Shown: one piece after another, positions 10,586 through 18,191 of the stretch | Position numbering within the stretch: position 1 is the stretch's first letter | Layout: each line of letters starts with the position of its first letter | Notes under the pieces: model-generated | The model's input: the letters and a program-made list of their open reading frames with translations, nothing else | Told to the model about the DNA's origin: nothing | Database searches by the model: none | Source of the DNA: Spirochaeta cellobiosiphila DSM 17781 | GTDB lineage: Bacteria > Spirochaetota > Spirochaetia > DSM-17781 | NCBI RefSeq assembly: GCF_000426705.1 | Contig: NZ_KE384556.1 | Coordinates: 366,876 to 430,875, forward strand | Direction: 5' to 3' | DNA: 64,000 nucleotides | Program-made: the position numbers and the translations under genes

Positions 10586-10754
10586 GACCGCTCCTTTTTA
10601 TGTATAAGAATTAATTGACTTTACCAACCAACTAAACCTTAATATCCCTGCTTTTTAAGAATTACTAGAGCATTATACTACATGGTTTGTTGATTGACTA
10701 CACTAACTTGACAAAATTTAACTTATAGGCAGACAATAAGGAAAAGGAAGGGAA
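10586..10754. promoter_or_regulatory. Divergent control region of cellobiose phosphorylase and ROK regulator
   Basis: A 169-bp spacer between two divergent starts. A GGTTTGTTGATTG element at about 10684-10696 is nearly matched on the opposite strand by ACCAACCAACTAAACC at about 10624-10639. The two could be operator half-sites about 50 bp apart. TTGACA occurs at about 10709 toward the ROK gene but has no good -10 at 17 bases. The operator assignment is tentative. Confidence 0.35.
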
Positions 10755-11903
10755 ATGGCTAAATCAAACAAAGTCAATTCGATCAATACCAGTCGAGTAT
10801 TAAAAGCCATATGGCAACATGAACAGATCAGCCGTATTGACTTAGCCAGATTGTTAGATCTGGATAAATCCTCTATTACAAAGATTGTATCAAGCCTGAT
10901 TGATAAAGGGATACTGCAAATACTGGAAGAAGGTGATTCCACTCCTCAAGGAGGGCGTCGGCCAATATACCTTGGTTTACAAAAAGATTTTGGGATAATT
11001 CTAGGAATAGAAATACAACCCAGAAGCTATCACCTGGTAGGAATAAACCTTTATGGTAAGATCCTATTTGAACATACAGACAATCTAGAATTAGATCACC
11101 TCGGTTTAAAAGGAGCCTTCCTATCAATATATGAAAAGGCAAAATCATATATTGGGAAGTGCAAGATACCCTTAATTGGTATTGGTGTTGGTGTATCTGG
11201 AATTATTGATATACACAAGGGAATCATAAGACAATCTTTTCCTCTTGACATAAATCAGCCCTATTTCTTCTATGAAGAGGTCAAGGATCACCTCAAGGTA
11301 CCTCTCGTCATTGAGAATGATGCTAATTGCGGTTGCTTTTCTGAACTCATTCGGAACAAAGCTCAACGAATAAGCAATTTTCTATACATATTAAGTGAGT
11401 TTAGACAAATACAAACATCTCAACCATCAATCGAAAACCTTTCAATAGGACTAGGTCTCGTTATTGAAGAACAGGTTCTACATGGCGAAAACTACTCTGC
11501 AGGGGAGTTCCGAAGCATCAATTGGAATGACAGTAATCATAGCCAATTTAGTCTATCCAGAGGGGCAACCCTAGAGATTTCCCAAATGATAGAGGAATTA
11601 GGAGCAAACATAGCTTTACTGGTAAATACTTTAGGTTTAGATAAGATTGTACTATCTGGAGAATTGGAAAAACATATATCACAAGTAGAAGAGGTATTTC
11701 AAAAAGCGATACAGAAAAACTGGGCATACCCCGCACGGGTAAACTGCCTTATCAAGACGAGTCCCTTAAAAGACAGGGCCATTGCCTATGGGGCGGCAAG
11801 TGTTTTTCTCGAAAAACTATTTAGTCTACCAAATATTGAAGAAGAAAAAGATCTTATTCCTAGGGGAAGTCTACTCTTTGATCAAATTATAGAATCCCAA
11901 TGA
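10755..11903 (+). CDS. ROK-family transcriptional regulator
   Basis: A 382-residue NagC/Mlc/XylR-type regulator. The N-terminal winged helix spans about residues 8-60, with ISRIDLARLLDLDKSSITK. The sugar-kinase-like ROK domain follows (GVGVSGIID, ENDANCGCFSEL). The zinc motif typical of ROK proteins (CxCGxxGCxE) is absent, and the region after GEFRSINW has no cysteines. It is therefore unlikely to be a sugar kinase and may sense ligand differently from Mlc. GGAAGGG precedes the ATG. Adjacency suggests control of cellobiose use. Confidence 0.85.
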   Translation: MAKSNKVNSINTSRVLKAIWQHEQISRIDLARLLDLDKSSITKIVSSLIDKGILQILEEGDSTPQGGRRPIYLGLQKDFGIILGIEIQPRSYHLVGINLYGKILFEHTDNLELDHLGLKGAFLSIYEKAKSYIGKCKIPLIGIGVGVSGIIDIHKGIIRQSFPLDINQPYFFYEEVKDHLKVPLVIENDANCGCFSELIRNKAQRISNFLYILSEFRQIQTSQPSIENLSIGLGLVIEEQVLHGENYSAGEFRSINWNDSNHSQFSLSRGATLEISQMIEELGANIALLVNTLGLDKIVLSGELEKHISQVEEVFQKAIQKNWAYPARVNCLIKTSPLKDRAIAYGAASVFLEKLFSLPNIEEEKDLIPRGSLLFDQIIESQ

Positions 11904-11917
11904 AAAGCAGAAGATTA

Positions 11918-11949
11918 GGAGATCTTTCTGGATAACCTGAAAGATCTCC
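11918..11949. terminator. Strong hairpin after the ROK gene
   Basis: GGAGATCTTTC (11918-11928) pairs perfectly with GAAAGATCTCC (11939-11949) around a 10-base loop, between two convergent genes. Neither side has a clean T tract, so termination is likely but not certain. Confidence 0.55.
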
Positions 11950-11964
11950 CCATTATGGGAATAA

Positions 11965-12195
11965 TTAACAATACTTGTCCAAAGCTTTGGCAATAATTTC
12001 CTTATAAGCTTTAAGGGAATATTTACCATGACCCATCTGGGCTAATGAAGCACGAGCGATCTCATCTAACTTATCCATACCCTCTCGGCTCAAAACTTTA
12101 TTTTTGATAGTAAAAAAGTCTATTTCCCTGATTAATGTCTTCCCAAGGGAAGGAGTAATTTCTTTTCCAGTCATATCACATTTAAGTGTCTTCAT
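11965..12195 (-). CDS. Small conserved-looking hypothetical protein
   Basis: A 76-residue charged, mostly helical protein starting MKTLKCDMTGKEI. The single N-terminal CxMTGK motif resembles half of a zinc ribbon, but no second cysteine pair is present; the only other cysteine is the last residue. The start is supported by AGAGGT 8 bases upstream. It is transcribed alone, convergent with the ROK gene. I do not recognise the family. Confidence 0.65.
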   Translation of the reverse strand: MKTLKCDMTGKEITPSLGKTLIREIDFFTIKNKVLSREGMDKLDEIARASLAQMGHGKYSLKAYKEIIAKALDKYC

Positions 12196-12288
12196 ATCTC
12201 ACTACCTCTTTAAGGTTTGATGATAATAATTCTAGCCCAATTATCTAGATTTTGTCGAGGTAGGTAATTTTTTTTATAAAAAGTAAGC

Positions 12289-12315
12289 TTGACCAGTCTT
12301 TTTTGCCTATATAAT
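12289..12315 (+). promoter_or_regulatory. neuB-like gene promoter (leaderless arrangement)
   Basis: TTGACC (12289-12294) and a perfect TATAAT (12310-12315) with a short 15-base spacer. The start codon is only 8 bases beyond the -10, and no ribosome binding site precedes it. Confidence 0.5.
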
Positions 12316-12323
12316 GTGAATAC

Positions 12324-13397
12324 ATGAATGACAAGACCACGATTATCGCAGAAATAGGCACATCACATAACGGCTCTCTACAACGGGCAAAAGAACTTAT
12401 TCTACGGGCTAAAGAATCTGGAGCAGATTGGGCCAAATTCCAAATTGTTATAGCAGAGGAAATCATTCATCCCCGAACAGGGTTAGTTTCATTACCCGGG
12501 GGACAAACTTCCTTATTTGACCGTTTCAAGGCATTAGAGAGACCTCTGGATTTCTATCAAGAAATAAAAGACTTCTGCGAATCTCAACACATTGGTTTTT
12601 TTGCCAGTCCTTTTGGAATTCAAAGTGCCAGAATGTTGAAGCAATTAAAGGTAGAACTCATTAAGATAGCCAGTCCGGAAGTTAATCATTATCCCTTACT
12701 AGAAGAGATTTCCCACTATAAGACCCCTGTCATATTATCAACAGGTGTAAGTCGAATCTCGGATATAGAAGAAGCTTTAGATATTTTGCCCCAGAATACC
12801 AGCCTTCTCCATTGTATTACCCAATACCCCTCACCAGAAGAAGAGTACAATCTTCTAGCTATTCCCGCCATGGCAAGGATATTTGGAAGAAAGGTTGGTT
12901 TGAGCGATCATTCTCTCCATCCAGAATTAGTACCTGGCATTGCTGTTTCTTTAGGAGCCTCAATTATTGAAAAGCACTTTACCCTAAGCCACGCTGATGG
13001 GGGACTGGACGATCCTATTGCTCTAGAACCAAAGGAATTCTCTCAAATGGTAAATATAATAGGCCAAGCTGAAAATGATCCAGAAAAAACCATGAAAACC
13101 CTCATGGACAAATATGGAGCAACAAAGATTCAAAAAATCATGGGAGATGGGCAAAAAGAACTGGCCCCTTCTGAAAAAGACAATTATCGCACGACAAATC
13201 GAAGTATTCTTGTGACACAAGATATACTAGCAGGAACCATCCTTGACGACAGTAATACAGCCTTATTAAGAAGTGAAAAACAATTAAAACCTGGGCTACA
13301 CCCCCGGTATTGGAAGATAATAAAAGGGGCTAAAATCCATAGGAATCTAACAAGTGGCCATGGTTTAGAATGGAAGGATATTCTTGACTATTCCTAA
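12324..13397 (+). CDS. NeuB/SpsE-family sialic-acid-type synthase
   Basis: Condenses phosphoenolpyruvate with an N-acetylated sugar to make a nonulosonic acid (sialic, legionaminic or pseudaminic type). It has 357 residues. The TIM barrel shows IIAEIGTSHNGS, the LIKIASPEV segment, VILSTGVS, LHCITQYPSP and GLSDHSLHP. A C-terminal antifreeze/SAF domain covers about residues 280-355. No neuA, neuC or flagellar glycosylation gene lies in the window, so the product class cannot be assigned. The start is ATG 12324. The downstream gene has its own promoter inside the end of this gene. Confidence 0.85.
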   Translation: MNDKTTIIAEIGTSHNGSLQRAKELILRAKESGADWAKFQIVIAEEIIHPRTGLVSLPGGQTSLFDRFKALERPLDFYQEIKDFCESQHIGFFASPFGIQSARMLKQLKVELIKIASPEVNHYPLLEEISHYKTPVILSTGVSRISDIEEALDILPQNTSLLHCITQYPSPEEEYNLLAIPAMARIFGRKVGLSDHSLHPELVPGIAVSLGASIIEKHFTLSHADGGLDDPIALEPKEFSQMVNIIGQAENDPEKTMKTLMDKYGATKIQKIMGDGQKELAPSEKDNYRTTNRSILVTQDILAGTILDDSNTALLRSEKQLKPGLHPRYWKIIKGAKIHRNLTSGHGLEWKDILDYS

Positions 13398-13411
13398 TGT
13401 CACAATACAAT
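13384..13411 (+). promoter_or_regulatory. Internal promoter at the end of the neuB-like gene (leaderless arrangement)
   Basis: TTGACT (13384-13389), a 16-base spacer and TACAAT (13406-13411). The ATG at 13418 follows after 6 bases, so the mRNA would begin at the start codon. Confidence 0.5.
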
Positions 13412-13417
13412 TAGGTT

Positions 13418-14269
13418 ATGAGAATTCCTTCAAATCAATATCTAAATGAATTTGGAACAACAGAATTTAAACTTAATTCCTACAGCATCGACAAATTGGG
13501 TATAGCCAATACTCAAGCTTATCTGAAAATCAAAGATTATCATATCAATACCGTTCCCTATCTGTTTTCATTGAAGAAGATAACATTACTGGCTGTATTG
13601 AATGTGAACGAAGTGAGTCTCTTTCAAAAGTATATTGATTCACTGGCTACGCTAACAATGTCCTTTATACTTCCCAATAAATCGGGATATGATAATGTCC
13701 TCATTCGAAGCAAGATAATATCTATATCTGCCATGGAAAACAGGGAAAATGTCTGTATTTTTGTTTTAGAAATTCCATCCCCCCCGGATCAAATGGTAAA
13801 GGCTGTAGGGGATCATCTGTGTCATATCCAGGAACTCAATGACTGTTTTAAAACATATCATAACAAGTACATTCCCCTAACAAAGGAAAGCATTCAAAAA
13901 CTAGGATATAATAATTACGCTGAGATAAAGCATGGAGAAAATCCCATACTTTTTCGTATAACCCATCTAGGAGTCAATCGTCTTAAAGCCAATATTCCCA
14001 GATCTATTGAGGAGATTAAAGAGTTTGGAGACATATCGGGGAAGCTTTTCTTTAGAAAGTACCGGATAGAATTATCTATGACCTTAGGAGATACAAAATC
14101 CTTAGGTTCCAAATTAACAACCTGTACTTATTATTTTAAGAAACATCTTCCCTATCTGGAAATCCTGGAAGATTATTTATTAAGCAATGATGAAGAATTA
14201 CAGATTGAACCTAATCTGTCACAGGAAGAAGTCCCCCAGGAATCTCAACCGGAACTAGGGGGTGAATAA
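13418..14269 (+). CDS. PilZ-like two-domain protein, probable c-di-GMP-related
   Basis: A cytoplasmic 283-residue protein. Its C-terminal half (about residues 155-260) has the pattern of a PilZ domain from spirochaete PilZ proteins: alternating strands, FRITHLGVNRLKANIP, and a late basic strand. The N-terminal half would then be a PilZ-N-like domain. The canonical RxxxR and D/NxSxxG c-di-GMP motifs are not evident, so ligand binding is uncertain. The tail is acidic and low in complexity. Function is inferred from fold-like pattern only. Confidence 0.5.
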   Translation: MRIPSNQYLNEFGTTEFKLNSYSIDKLGIANTQAYLKIKDYHINTVPYLFSLKKITLLAVLNVNEVSLFQKYIDSLATLTMSFILPNKSGYDNVLIRSKIISISAMENRENVCIFVLEIPSPPDQMVKAVGDHLCHIQELNDCFKTYHNKYIPLTKESIQKLGYNNYAEIKHGENPILFRITHLGVNRLKANIPRSIEEIKEFGDISGKLFFRKYRIELSMTLGDTKSLGSKLTTCTYYFKKHLPYLEILEDYLLSNDEELQIEPNLSQEEVPQESQPELGGE

Positions 14270-14275
14270 AAAAAA

Positions 14276-14302
14276 AGGCTGCCCATGGACAGCCTGATTT
14301 TC
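14276..14302. terminator. rpmB terminator, bidirectional
   Basis: AGGCTG and CAGCCT close a hairpin with an inner CCATGG. Reading on the minus strand it is followed by a run of nine T, a typical terminator for rpmB. The + strand side has a weaker ATTTTCT tract. Confidence 0.8.
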
Positions 14303-14315
14303 TAAAACTAAGTGC

Positions 14316-14546
14316 TTATAAAGCCTTAGCTACCTTTCCAGCTTTAAGACATCGTGTACATACTTTGATCGTTTTCTTTGTTGATCCAATCGTAGTTTTA
14401 ACCTGAACCAAGTTTGGTTTGAAAGTTCGTCTAGTCTTTACACCTTCGTTCTGACCAGCTCCGCCTTTTTTCTTAGGTAAACCTTTACGAGGTACGTTAT
14501 TTCCAAATACGGTGCCTTTGCCACATAGATCGCATTTTCGCGCCAT
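14316..14546 (-). CDS. rpmB: 50S ribosomal protein L28
   Basis: A 76-residue L28 of the zinc-binding (C+) type, with cysteine pairs CDLC near the N-terminus and CTRC near the C-terminus. It contains the family core RRTFKPNLVQVK. It is monocistronic, with its own promoter and terminator. AGGTGG precedes the ATG. Confidence 0.97.
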   Translation of the reverse strand: MARKCDLCGKGTVFGNNVPRKGLPKKKGGAGQNEGVKTRRTFKPNLVQVKTTIGSTKKTIKVCTRCLKAGKVAKAL

Positions 14547-14568
14547 CTTGTTCCACCTTTCTATCTAA

Positions 14569-14597
14569 AAAATATTTTAGTTGCTATATAGAGTCAA
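14569..14597 (-). promoter_or_regulatory. rpmB promoter
   Basis: On the minus strand TTGACT, a 17-base spacer and TATTTT, leaving a leader of about 20 bases with a ribosome binding site. Confidence 0.6.
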
Positions 14598-14640
14598 AAG
14601 AACCTATCACATAAGGAAAATCATGTAAAGACCAAAGCAG

Positions 14641-14668
14641 TTGACATCTTGTGACGATAATGAATAAA
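14641..14668 (+). promoter_or_regulatory. Promoter of the GH13-like gene
   Basis: A consensus TTGACA, a 16-base spacer and AATAAA. The predicted transcript start (about 14675) lies downstream of the first in-frame ATG (14668), which supports the ATG at 14692 as the real start. Confidence 0.5.
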
Positions 14669-14691
14669 TGATAAAAAAAATGGGAGTATCT

Positions 14692-16056
14692 ATGTCTAAC
14701 AGAATAATTCAACTATGGAAATCCCTCTATAATGATAATACGACACAACTTTGCCATAACATCATAGGGTATTGTAAAAATAAAACAACAAACAACGGAA
14801 GAATCAATATAAAGGGGACAGTTCTAAAATCAAACCCCTACGAATTAGGTGGTAACTTTCGAACGATCCGAGAGAAGATACCTTTTCTAAAAGAACTGAA
14901 TATCGGCAGCCTTTGGCTAACATCGGTATTTTCCACACCTTGTAGACAAAAAGGCTTCGATATCTCTAGTCTGGATGAAATCGAATTTGAACTGGGATCA
15001 GAAAAGGGCTTGGAACTACTCATCGAAAGTCTGCACAATGACAATATTAGTCTCATCTTGGATGTCGTCATTAGCAGAACAAGTATAGAACATCCCTGGT
15101 TTATTGATGCACGGACAAGCCCCAAAAGTAAGAATCGTAATAAATATATATGGACCAATACAACAGAAGGCTTAAAACCTGTTAAACACAACCATTGGCC
15201 CTCACCAGATAAAACCTGGTTCTATAACTCCTCAACAGATGATTATTACTTAAGCTCTCGAGGGGAAGATATGCCTGACTTAAATTGGAAAAACCCTGAA
15301 GTAGCCCATGATATCATCCTATCCCTTCTTAAGCTAACAGAACTGCCCATTGATGGAATACACCTGCCCTGGATACAGGATATCTGGCATCACAAAAAAG
15401 TACTCAAGCTAATTAAATATTGTTTCGAAGAAATTGGTGCGGACTTACCTATTATCTGTCACCAAAACATCCCCCACAAGACAACAAAAAGCATACTCAA
15501 ACCTTTTGCCTACGAGAGTAAAATAGCCCCCGAAGAATGGGTAAAGCTGATCAGTAAAAATATAACACAAGATTGGAAACGTCATAAAAACCTAAGTTTT
15601 AATTTGCTTCAGGATTATTTCCATAATCACTGTCAAATGGTAGAAAACAAAAAATATCTATGGGATATAGTAGATGGAGATCACCAAAAACTCTTACTTA
15701 TACAAGCACTAAATGCAAGTCTCACAGGATTCCATACCATATTAGGCCCGAATAGTGTGGGAGCTACTGAAACAATAGGAACCTATGATGAAGAATACAT
15801 AAGAAAAACCCGATTTGATAAATTCTTTCCTCCCCATAAGTACTACAATCAATTAATCGAATTGAATAAGCAATGTGTTGAATTTAAGGACTTCCTGCAG
15901 CTTAAACCCAAAGTGAAAAGCAAAGGCACTCTCTTGATAATCCAACGGCGTCATAAGAAAGAAAGATTATGGCAAATCTTCAATCTCTCTAGCAAAAAGA
16001 TAGATTATAAAGACAAATCGATAGAGGCATACAGCTATTTGTGGTACTTAGAATAA
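14692..16056 (+). CDS. GH13 alpha-amylase-family protein, catalytically degenerate
   Basis: A 454-residue protein with the order of an alpha-amylase barrel: LKELNIGSLWLTSVF, the domain-B-like HPWFIDARTSPKSKNRNKY, and a trehalose-synthase-like DMPDLNWKNPEVA. The catalytic sites are changed. Region I reads LDVVISRTS, without the NH. Region II reads DGIHLPWIQD, where active enzymes have GFRxDA. Region III reads IICHQNIP, without the acid/base Glu. Region IV reads VDGDHQ in place of NHD. It is probably not a glycosidase. ATG 14692 is chosen because GGGAG sits 5 bases before it. Confidence 0.75.
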   Translation: MSNRIIQLWKSLYNDNTTQLCHNIIGYCKNKTTNNGRINIKGTVLKSNPYELGGNFRTIREKIPFLKELNIGSLWLTSVFSTPCRQKGFDISSLDEIEFELGSEKGLELLIESLHNDNISLILDVVISRTSIEHPWFIDARTSPKSKNRNKYIWTNTTEGLKPVKHNHWPSPDKTWFYNSSTDDYYLSSRGEDMPDLNWKNPEVAHDIILSLLKLTELPIDGIHLPWIQDIWHHKKVLKLIKYCFEEIGADLPIICHQNIPHKTTKSILKPFAYESKIAPEEWVKLISKNITQDWKRHKNLSFNLLQDYFHNHCQMVENKKYLWDIVDGDHQKLLLIQALNASLTGFHTILGPNSVGATETIGTYDEEYIRKTRFDKFFPPHKYYNQLIELNKQCVEFKDFLQLKPKVKSKGTLLIIQRRHKKERLWQIFNLSSKKIDYKDKSIEAYSYLWYLE

Positions 16057-16081
16057 TTTCTCTAAACAAACCCTGCTCATA

Positions 16082-16110
16082 TTGCACACATACTTAATTT
16101 TATTTAGTAT
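16082..16110 (+). promoter_or_regulatory. leuCD promoter
   Basis: TTGCAC, a 17-base spacer and TAGTAT, followed by a short leader with AAGGAG before leuC. Confidence 0.55.
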
Positions 16111-16136
16111 CCCTTCATACAGTTAAGGAGATTACT

Positions 16137-17429
16137 ATGGGTAAAACAATAGCTGAAAAAATATTCGATGCTCATCGAATAGATACTCAACCCGGAGACA
16201 TTAACGTACTCAGTCTTGATGCCGTGTTCTGTCATGAGATCACAACACCAATTGCCATTACAGACTTGGTTAGCAGAGGTAAAGATAGAGTTTTTGATCC
16301 TGATAAAATCAAGGTGGTCATCGATCATGTTAGCCCTGCCAAGGATTCTAAAACGGCAGAACAAGGCAAAATATTACGTGATTGGGCCAAAAGACAAGGT
16401 ATAAAGGATTTCTTTGATATTGGACGAAATGGAGTATGCCATGCCATTTTTCCGGAAAAGGGTTTTAGCCGACCAGGCTACACAATCATCATGGGTGACA
16501 GTCACACCTGCACTCATGGTGCTTTTGGAGCCTTTGCAGCAGGTGTCGGAACCACAGACCTGGAAGTGGGAATATTAAAGGGTGTATGTACTTTTAAAAG
16601 CCCTAAGACCATCAAAGTAGATCTACAAGGTGTTCTGAACAAAGGGGTCTATGCCAAGGATATCATCTTATATGTCATAAAAAAATTAGGAGTCAATGGA
16701 GCTACTAACAAAATCATTGAGTTCGTAGGTCCTGTCATAGACAACATGTCTATGGAAGCGCGAATGACTCTATGTAATATGGCCATCGAAGCAGGGGGAA
16801 CAAGTGGTATCTGTTACCCTGATCAAGTAACCGTAGATTACCTATGGCCTTTCATCCAATCAGAGTACAAAACCAAAGAAGAAGCCCTCCAAGATTATCA
16901 AAAATGGATTAGTGATAAAGATGCCATCTATGATAGCTCCTTACGAATTGATGTCAGTAGCATTGGTCCTCAATCCACTATAGGATACAAGCCTGATCAA
17001 GTATCAGATATAAGCGAATTAGGACGGACTCCTGTCAATCAAGTCTACATTGGAAGTTGTACCAATGGTCGTATCGAAGACTTACGTGAAGCGGCGAAAG
17101 TGCTAGATGGCCAAGTCATTCATGAAGATGTTCGTGCCATTGTATCTCCTGCAACTCCAGGAGTCTATAAAGAGGCCCTAAAAGAAGGTCTTATCGACAT
17201 CTTCATGGAAGCAGGTTTTTGTGTGACCAATCCCACATGCGGTGCCTGCCTGGGTATGAGTAATGGTGTATTAGCTGAAGGGGAAGTTTGCGCCTCCACT
17301 ACCAATCGTAACTTTAATGGTCGTATGGGTAAAGGGGGAATGGTACATCTCATGAGCCCTGCCAGTGCCGCAGCAAGTGCCATTAAGGGATATATAACAA
17401 CAGCAGATAGATTAAAGGAGGTCTCTTAA
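16137..17429 (+). CDS. leuC: 3-isopropylmalate dehydratase large subunit
   Basis: Aconitase-family subunit of 430 residues that isomerises 2-isopropylmalate to 3-isopropylmalate in leucine synthesis, with LeuD. The [4Fe-4S] ligands are visible in YIGSCTNGR and TNPTCGACLG. The MGDSHTCTHGAFG active-site segment is present. The length fits the shorter, homoaconitase/archaeal-like LeuC class, so a role on a related substrate cannot be excluded. It overlaps leuD by one base (TAATG). Other leu genes are not in the window. Confidence 0.93.
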   Translation: MGKTIAEKIFDAHRIDTQPGDINVLSLDAVFCHEITTPIAITDLVSRGKDRVFDPDKIKVVIDHVSPAKDSKTAEQGKILRDWAKRQGIKDFFDIGRNGVCHAIFPEKGFSRPGYTIIMGDSHTCTHGAFGAFAAGVGTTDLEVGILKGVCTFKSPKTIKVDLQGVLNKGVYAKDIILYVIKKLGVNGATNKIIEFVGPVIDNMSMEARMTLCNMAIEAGGTSGICYPDQVTVDYLWPFIQSEYKTKEEALQDYQKWISDKDAIYDSSLRIDVSSIGPQSTIGYKPDQVSDISELGRTPVNQVYIGSCTNGRIEDLREAAKVLDGQVIHEDVRAIVSPATPGVYKEALKEGLIDIFMEAGFCVTNPTCGACLGMSNGVLAEGEVCASTTNRNFNGRMGKGGMVHLMSPASAAASAIKGYITTADRLKEVS

Positions 17430-17956
17430 TGAAAAGCTTTGAAGGTAAAGCCCTATTCCTTGATAGATCAGATATAAATACTGACGAGATTATTCCTGCA
17501 AAGTATCTAACAGAGATTACCAAGATAGCTCTTAAACCTTACTTGTTAGAAGATTTAAAAGTAGAAGGGTTTGATCCATCTAGAGATCTTAATGATATTA
17601 AAGTTATAGTCACAAGAGACAATTTTGGATGCGGATCAAGCCGTGAACATGCCCCATGGGCACTTGAAATGAACGATATCAATTTGGTTATAGCAGAAGG
17701 CTATGCCCGAATATTTAGACAAAACATGTTTAACTGTGGAATGATGGCCCTGGAGCTTAGCAAAAAACAAATAGATGAGATTTTTAATGAGTTCCAAAAC
17801 GAACCAGAGGTGACCATATCAGCAGATCTGGACAGAATGACTTTATCAATCAACTCAAGTTCTCATCAAAAAATAATGCCTTTCAAAATATCAGACTTTG
17901 ACCTTGATCTTATAAAGGCGGAAGGCTGGGTAAACTTCGCAGACTCTCGGTATTAA
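17429..17956 (+). CDS. leuD: 3-isopropylmalate dehydratase small subunit
   Basis: The swivel-domain partner of LeuC, 175 residues. The signature is DRSDINTDEIIPAKYL at the N-terminus and NFGCGSSREHAPWAL around residues 67-81, which includes the substrate-binding SSREH. AAAGGAGG at the end of leuC is its ribosome binding site. The unit ends in the hairpin at 18034-18060. Confidence 0.95.
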   Translation: MKSFEGKALFLDRSDINTDEIIPAKYLTEITKIALKPYLLEDLKVEGFDPSRDLNDIKVIVTRDNFGCGSSREHAPWALEMNDINLVIAEGYARIFRQNMFNCGMMALELSKKQIDEIFNEFQNEPEVTISADLDRMTLSINSSSHQKIMPFKISDFDLDLIKAEGWVNFADSRY

Positions 17957-17969
17957 TATAATTTTAGTA

Positions 17970-18080
17970 CTGTACTTTTTATAAAAAAGTCAGACCTTTT
18001 CGTCAATTATGTCTGACCTTTTACCCTATTTTGTCAGACCTTTTTACTTAAAAGGTCTGAGCTTTTTGATATAAGTACAG
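17970..18080. repeat. 111-bp inverted-repeat element with three 22-bp-spaced internal repeats
   Basis: The ends are 31-base arms (17970-18000 and 18050-18080) that match as reverse complements at 25 of 31 positions, including perfect CTGTACTT/AAGTACAG tips. Inside, GTC[AT]GACCTTTT occurs at 17989, 18011 and 18033, exactly 22 bases apart, and a fourth inverted copy lies at 18050. There is no open reading frame. It could be a MITE-like element or a phased binding array. No clear target-site duplication is seen. Confidence 0.7.
18034..18066 (+). terminator. Hairpin terminating leuCD, formed by two repeat copies
   Basis: TCAGACCTTTT (18034-18044) pairs perfectly with AAAAGGTCTGA (18050-18060), followed by GCTTTTT. 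The stem is made from the last two copies of the 22-bp-spaced repeat. Confidence 0.65.
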
Positions 18081-18095
18081 TGGGAATGAGAATAT

Positions 18096-18126
18096 AAGAG
18101 GGTGTTGTAAGGGCTCCCTCTTTATT
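18096..18126 (+). terminator. Second hairpin upstream of the chemoreceptor gene
   Basis: AAGAGGG (18096-18102) pairs with CCCTCTT (18116-18122) and is followed by TATT. It may be a back-up terminator or a leader structure of the gene at 18192. Confidence 0.4.
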
Positions 18127-18191
18127 AATACTGGATTTTTTACCTCATCTGCATATGCTTCTAAAAGGAAGGATAGAAAAGTAGAGGTACA

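Noticed and set aside
14668-14691. Earlier ATG for the GH13-like gene
   Set aside because: It falls within the predicted -10 region, has no ribosome binding site, and adds only MIKKMGVS. ATG 14692 has GGGAG 5 bases before it.
17989-18060. CRISPR-like array of 22-base-spaced repeats
   Set aside because: The repeated part is only 12 bases, the intervals are 10 bases, there are three direct copies and one inverted copy, and no cas gene is near. It does not fit a repeat-spacer array.
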